Of a stretch of DNA of 6,752 nucleotides, positions 5,773 to 6,752 are shown in pieces. Below the pieces are notes generated by a model. It made no database searches, had not been told where the DNA came from, and saw only the letters and a list, made by a program, of their open reading frames with translations. The translations under genes and the position numbers were made by a program. Numbering within the stretch: the first letter of the stretch is position 1; every line of letters starts with the position of its first letter. The stretch is from positions 1 to 6,752 of the forward strand of contig CAJMOL010000081.1 in NCBI GenBank assembly GCA_905215095.1, given 5' to 3'. The DNA comes from an uncultured bacterium. GTDB taxonomy: Bacteria > Actinomycetota > Coriobacteriia > Coriobacteriales > Coriobacteriaceae.

Positions 5773-5814
5773 TGTGGAGACTTTTTCGTAATCTTATGGA
5801 CAGCCGTCTCCACA
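5773..5814. repeat. 9-bp inverted repeat between rpsA and the HAD gene
   Basis: The divergent spacer 5589-5904 (316 bp) has no gene. Besides the rpsA leader hairpin it holds TGTGGAGAC (5773-5781) and its exact reverse complement GTCTCCACA (5806-5814), 24 nt apart. The right arm ends 2 bp before a TTGACG -35-like element, a position suited to an operator or upstream activator site for the HAD gene. A T7 run at 5761-5767 lies beside it, with no convincing terminator stem. No strong rpsA promoter stands out. Confidence 0.4.
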
Positions 5815-5816
5815 AC

Positions 5817-5844
5817 TTGACGATAAGCAGTTTGCCCATACACC
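5817..5844 (+). promoter_or_regulatory. Candidate promoter of the HAD phosphatase gene
   Basis: TTGACG (5817-5822; 5 of 6 to consensus) is followed after 16 nt by TACACC (5839-5844; 3 of 6). The -35 is good but the -10 is poor. TAAAGT a few bases further on is an alternative -10 with a different spacing, so the exact promoter is uncertain. Confidence 0.3.
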
Positions 5845-5904
5845 TTTAGGGTAAAGTATCCGGAGCCAACGATTCTGGAACGATTTTTCGAGAAAGGTGC
5901 CCGC

Positions 5905-6663
5905 GTGCTCAAAGCAGTCGTTTTCGATATGGACGAAACGCTTCTTAGCATCAACCTCAACGCGTTCATCCTTCGCTATTTTAAGGATGTCTCGTCGATG
6001 CTCGCGGATATCGGTCGCCGCAGCCACGGTGGCACGATGGCACGCCTCGGCACCATCTTGGTCGACCTCAACGCCAATCGCCGAAGCGGCACGGATAATC
6101 GCACCAATCTTGAGTTCTACCAAGAAGAGGTTGAGCGCCGGTGCGGCATTTGCCTCTCGGACCCACTTATCTACGAGGCGTTTACCTACTACGACCGCGA
6201 AGTTCTTCCGCACAAGAACGACGATGTCATCAACGCCCACGCCATGCCCGGCGCACACGCCGCGCTTCAGGCCGTACAGGATGCAGGACTGCGTTGCGCG
6301 CTCTTCACCAACCCCAGCTTTCCGCAGGGGGCCATCGAGTGCCGCATGGGTTGGGGCGATCTGGCCGACGCCCCCTTTGAGCTCGTCACGCACATGGGAA
6401 ACACCACCCGCTGCAAGCCCGATGCCACCTACTATCTAGAGCAGCTTCAGGTGATGGGGCTCGAGCCGCACGAGGTCCTCATGGTGGGCAATGATCCCAA
6501 ACGCGACTTCCCCAGCCCCGCCTGCGGCATTCAGACTGCCTATGTGGGCCAAGGCAAGCCCAGCCGAGCCACCTGGCGCGGAACCATGGAAGACTTCGCC
6601 CGCGATTTCAACGCCGTAGTAGAAGCCTTCTACGAGCACCAAATGGCCAACGAACTGTCCTAA
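5905..6663 (+). CDS. HAD-superfamily hydrolase (phosphatase-like)
   Basis: A 252-residue cytoplasmic haloacid dehalogenase-type hydrolase, most likely a Mg-dependent phosphatase on a small phosphorylated metabolite; the substrate cannot be deduced. All four HAD motifs are visible: DMDET at 8-12 (nucleophile Asp8, acid/base Asp10), LFTN at 133-136 (motif II Thr135), KPD with Lys171 (motif III), and VGNDPKRD at 194-201 (Asp197 and Asp201 for Mg). Residues about 15-112 form an insert between motifs I and II, consistent with a helical C1 cap. The start is GTG at 5905, with AAAGG (5893-5897) 7 nt upstream. It is divergent from rpsA, and its stop overlaps the stop of the convergent gene on the right. 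A minus-strand reading frame through it lacks any family signature and is taken as a shadow. Confidence 0.92.
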   Translation: MLKAVVFDMDETLLSINLNAFILRYFKDVSSMLADIGRRSHGGTMARLGTILVDLNANRRSGTDNRTNLEFYQEEVERRCGICLSDPLIYEAFTYYDREVLPHKNDDVINAHAMPGAHAALQAVQDAGLRCALFTNPSFPQGAIECRMGWGDLADAPFELVTHMGNTTRCKPDATYYLEQLQVMGLEPHEVLMVGNDPKRDFPSPACGIQTAYVGQGKPSRATWRGTMEDFARDFNAVVEAFYEHQMANELS

Positions 6664-6752
6664 CAGACTCGAGTCTTGCCGATCATGATGTTGAGGATCT
6701 CGACGTCGGTGTCCTTCATGCCCACGCGGCCCACGTAGCCCATGCTGGCGAT
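6660..6752 (-). CDS. C-terminal end of an unidentified protein (partial)
   Basis: From the right edge a minus-strand frame runs 30 codons to TAG at 6662-6660. It ends in MKDTDVEILNIMIGKTRVC and has G or C at nearly all third codon positions (ATC, GCC, AGC, GGC, TAC, GTG), as in the neighbouring real genes. The stop overlaps that of the convergent HAD gene by two bases (6661-6662), with no room for a terminator between them. I do not recognise the family from this fragment. The 12-bp palindrome AGACTCGAGTCT (6665-6676) falls in its last codons. Confidence 0.65.
   Translation of the reverse strand: MASMGYVGRVGMKDTDVEILNIMIGKTRVC

Noticed and set aside
5794..6393. Minus-strand open frame (199 codons) opposite the HAD gene
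   Set aside because: The plus strand has all four HAD motifs and a ribosome binding site. The opposite frame has no recognisable domain.
6665..6676. 12-bp palindrome AGACTCGAGTCT
   Set aside because: It lies within the last codons of a coding sequence and is short enough to be chance; no repeat or flanking structure was seen.

Overview
The window reads as a chromosomal segment of a GC-rich, anaerobic actinobacterium of the Coriobacteriia, most likely Collinsella or a close relative. This is inferred from base composition, the short four-domain ribosomal protein S1, the A-type RNase P RNA, frequent TTG/GTG starts, GC-rich intrinsic terminators and a C_GCAxxG_C_C redox protein typical of strict anaerobes. 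No database search was possible, so the genus is an inference. Every recognised protein is housekeeping or common accessory type. I see no phage, IS element, CRISPR array or tRNA gene.

Layout. 1-696 (minus) is the first half of a DHA2-type MFS transporter that runs off the left edge. 837-2120 (minus) is metY, an O-acetylhomoserine sulfhydrylase, with a terminator between it and the transporter. After a 231-bp divergent spacer, 2352-2798 (plus) encodes a C_GCAxxG_C_C redox protein. It converges on a YigZ/IMPACT-family gene at 2867-3502 (minus), with a strong hairpin terminator between the two. 3503-3734 has no intact gene but holds a 99-bp imperfect palindrome. 3735-4098 (minus) is RNase P RNA (rnpB) with a promoter placed just upstream. 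4099-4363 is non-coding with two small hairpins, followed by a textbook terminator and then rpsA at 4422-5588 (minus). A 316-bp divergent spacer separates rpsA from a HAD-family phosphatase at 5905-6663 (plus). That gene overlaps tail-to-tail by two bases with the C-terminus of an unidentified minus-strand gene leaving the right edge.

How the genes relate. There is no multi-gene operon or pathway here; most units look like single-gene transcripts. metY (sulfur assimilation/methionine) and the cysteine-rich redox protein are divergent neighbours and could share control, but that is speculation. rnpB and rpsA are both core RNA/translation functions on the same strand, separated by a terminator.

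The most unusual element is the 99-bp palindrome at 3621-3719, which folds into one almost continuous hairpin (38 bp paired, 4-nt loop) directly downstream of rnpB. It could be a structured RNA, a dispersed palindromic repeat or a 3' transcription barrier. The second is a predicted hairpin in the rpsA leader that would bury the Shine-Dalgarno sequence ahead of a TTG start. I found no evidence for a large new multi-gene system.
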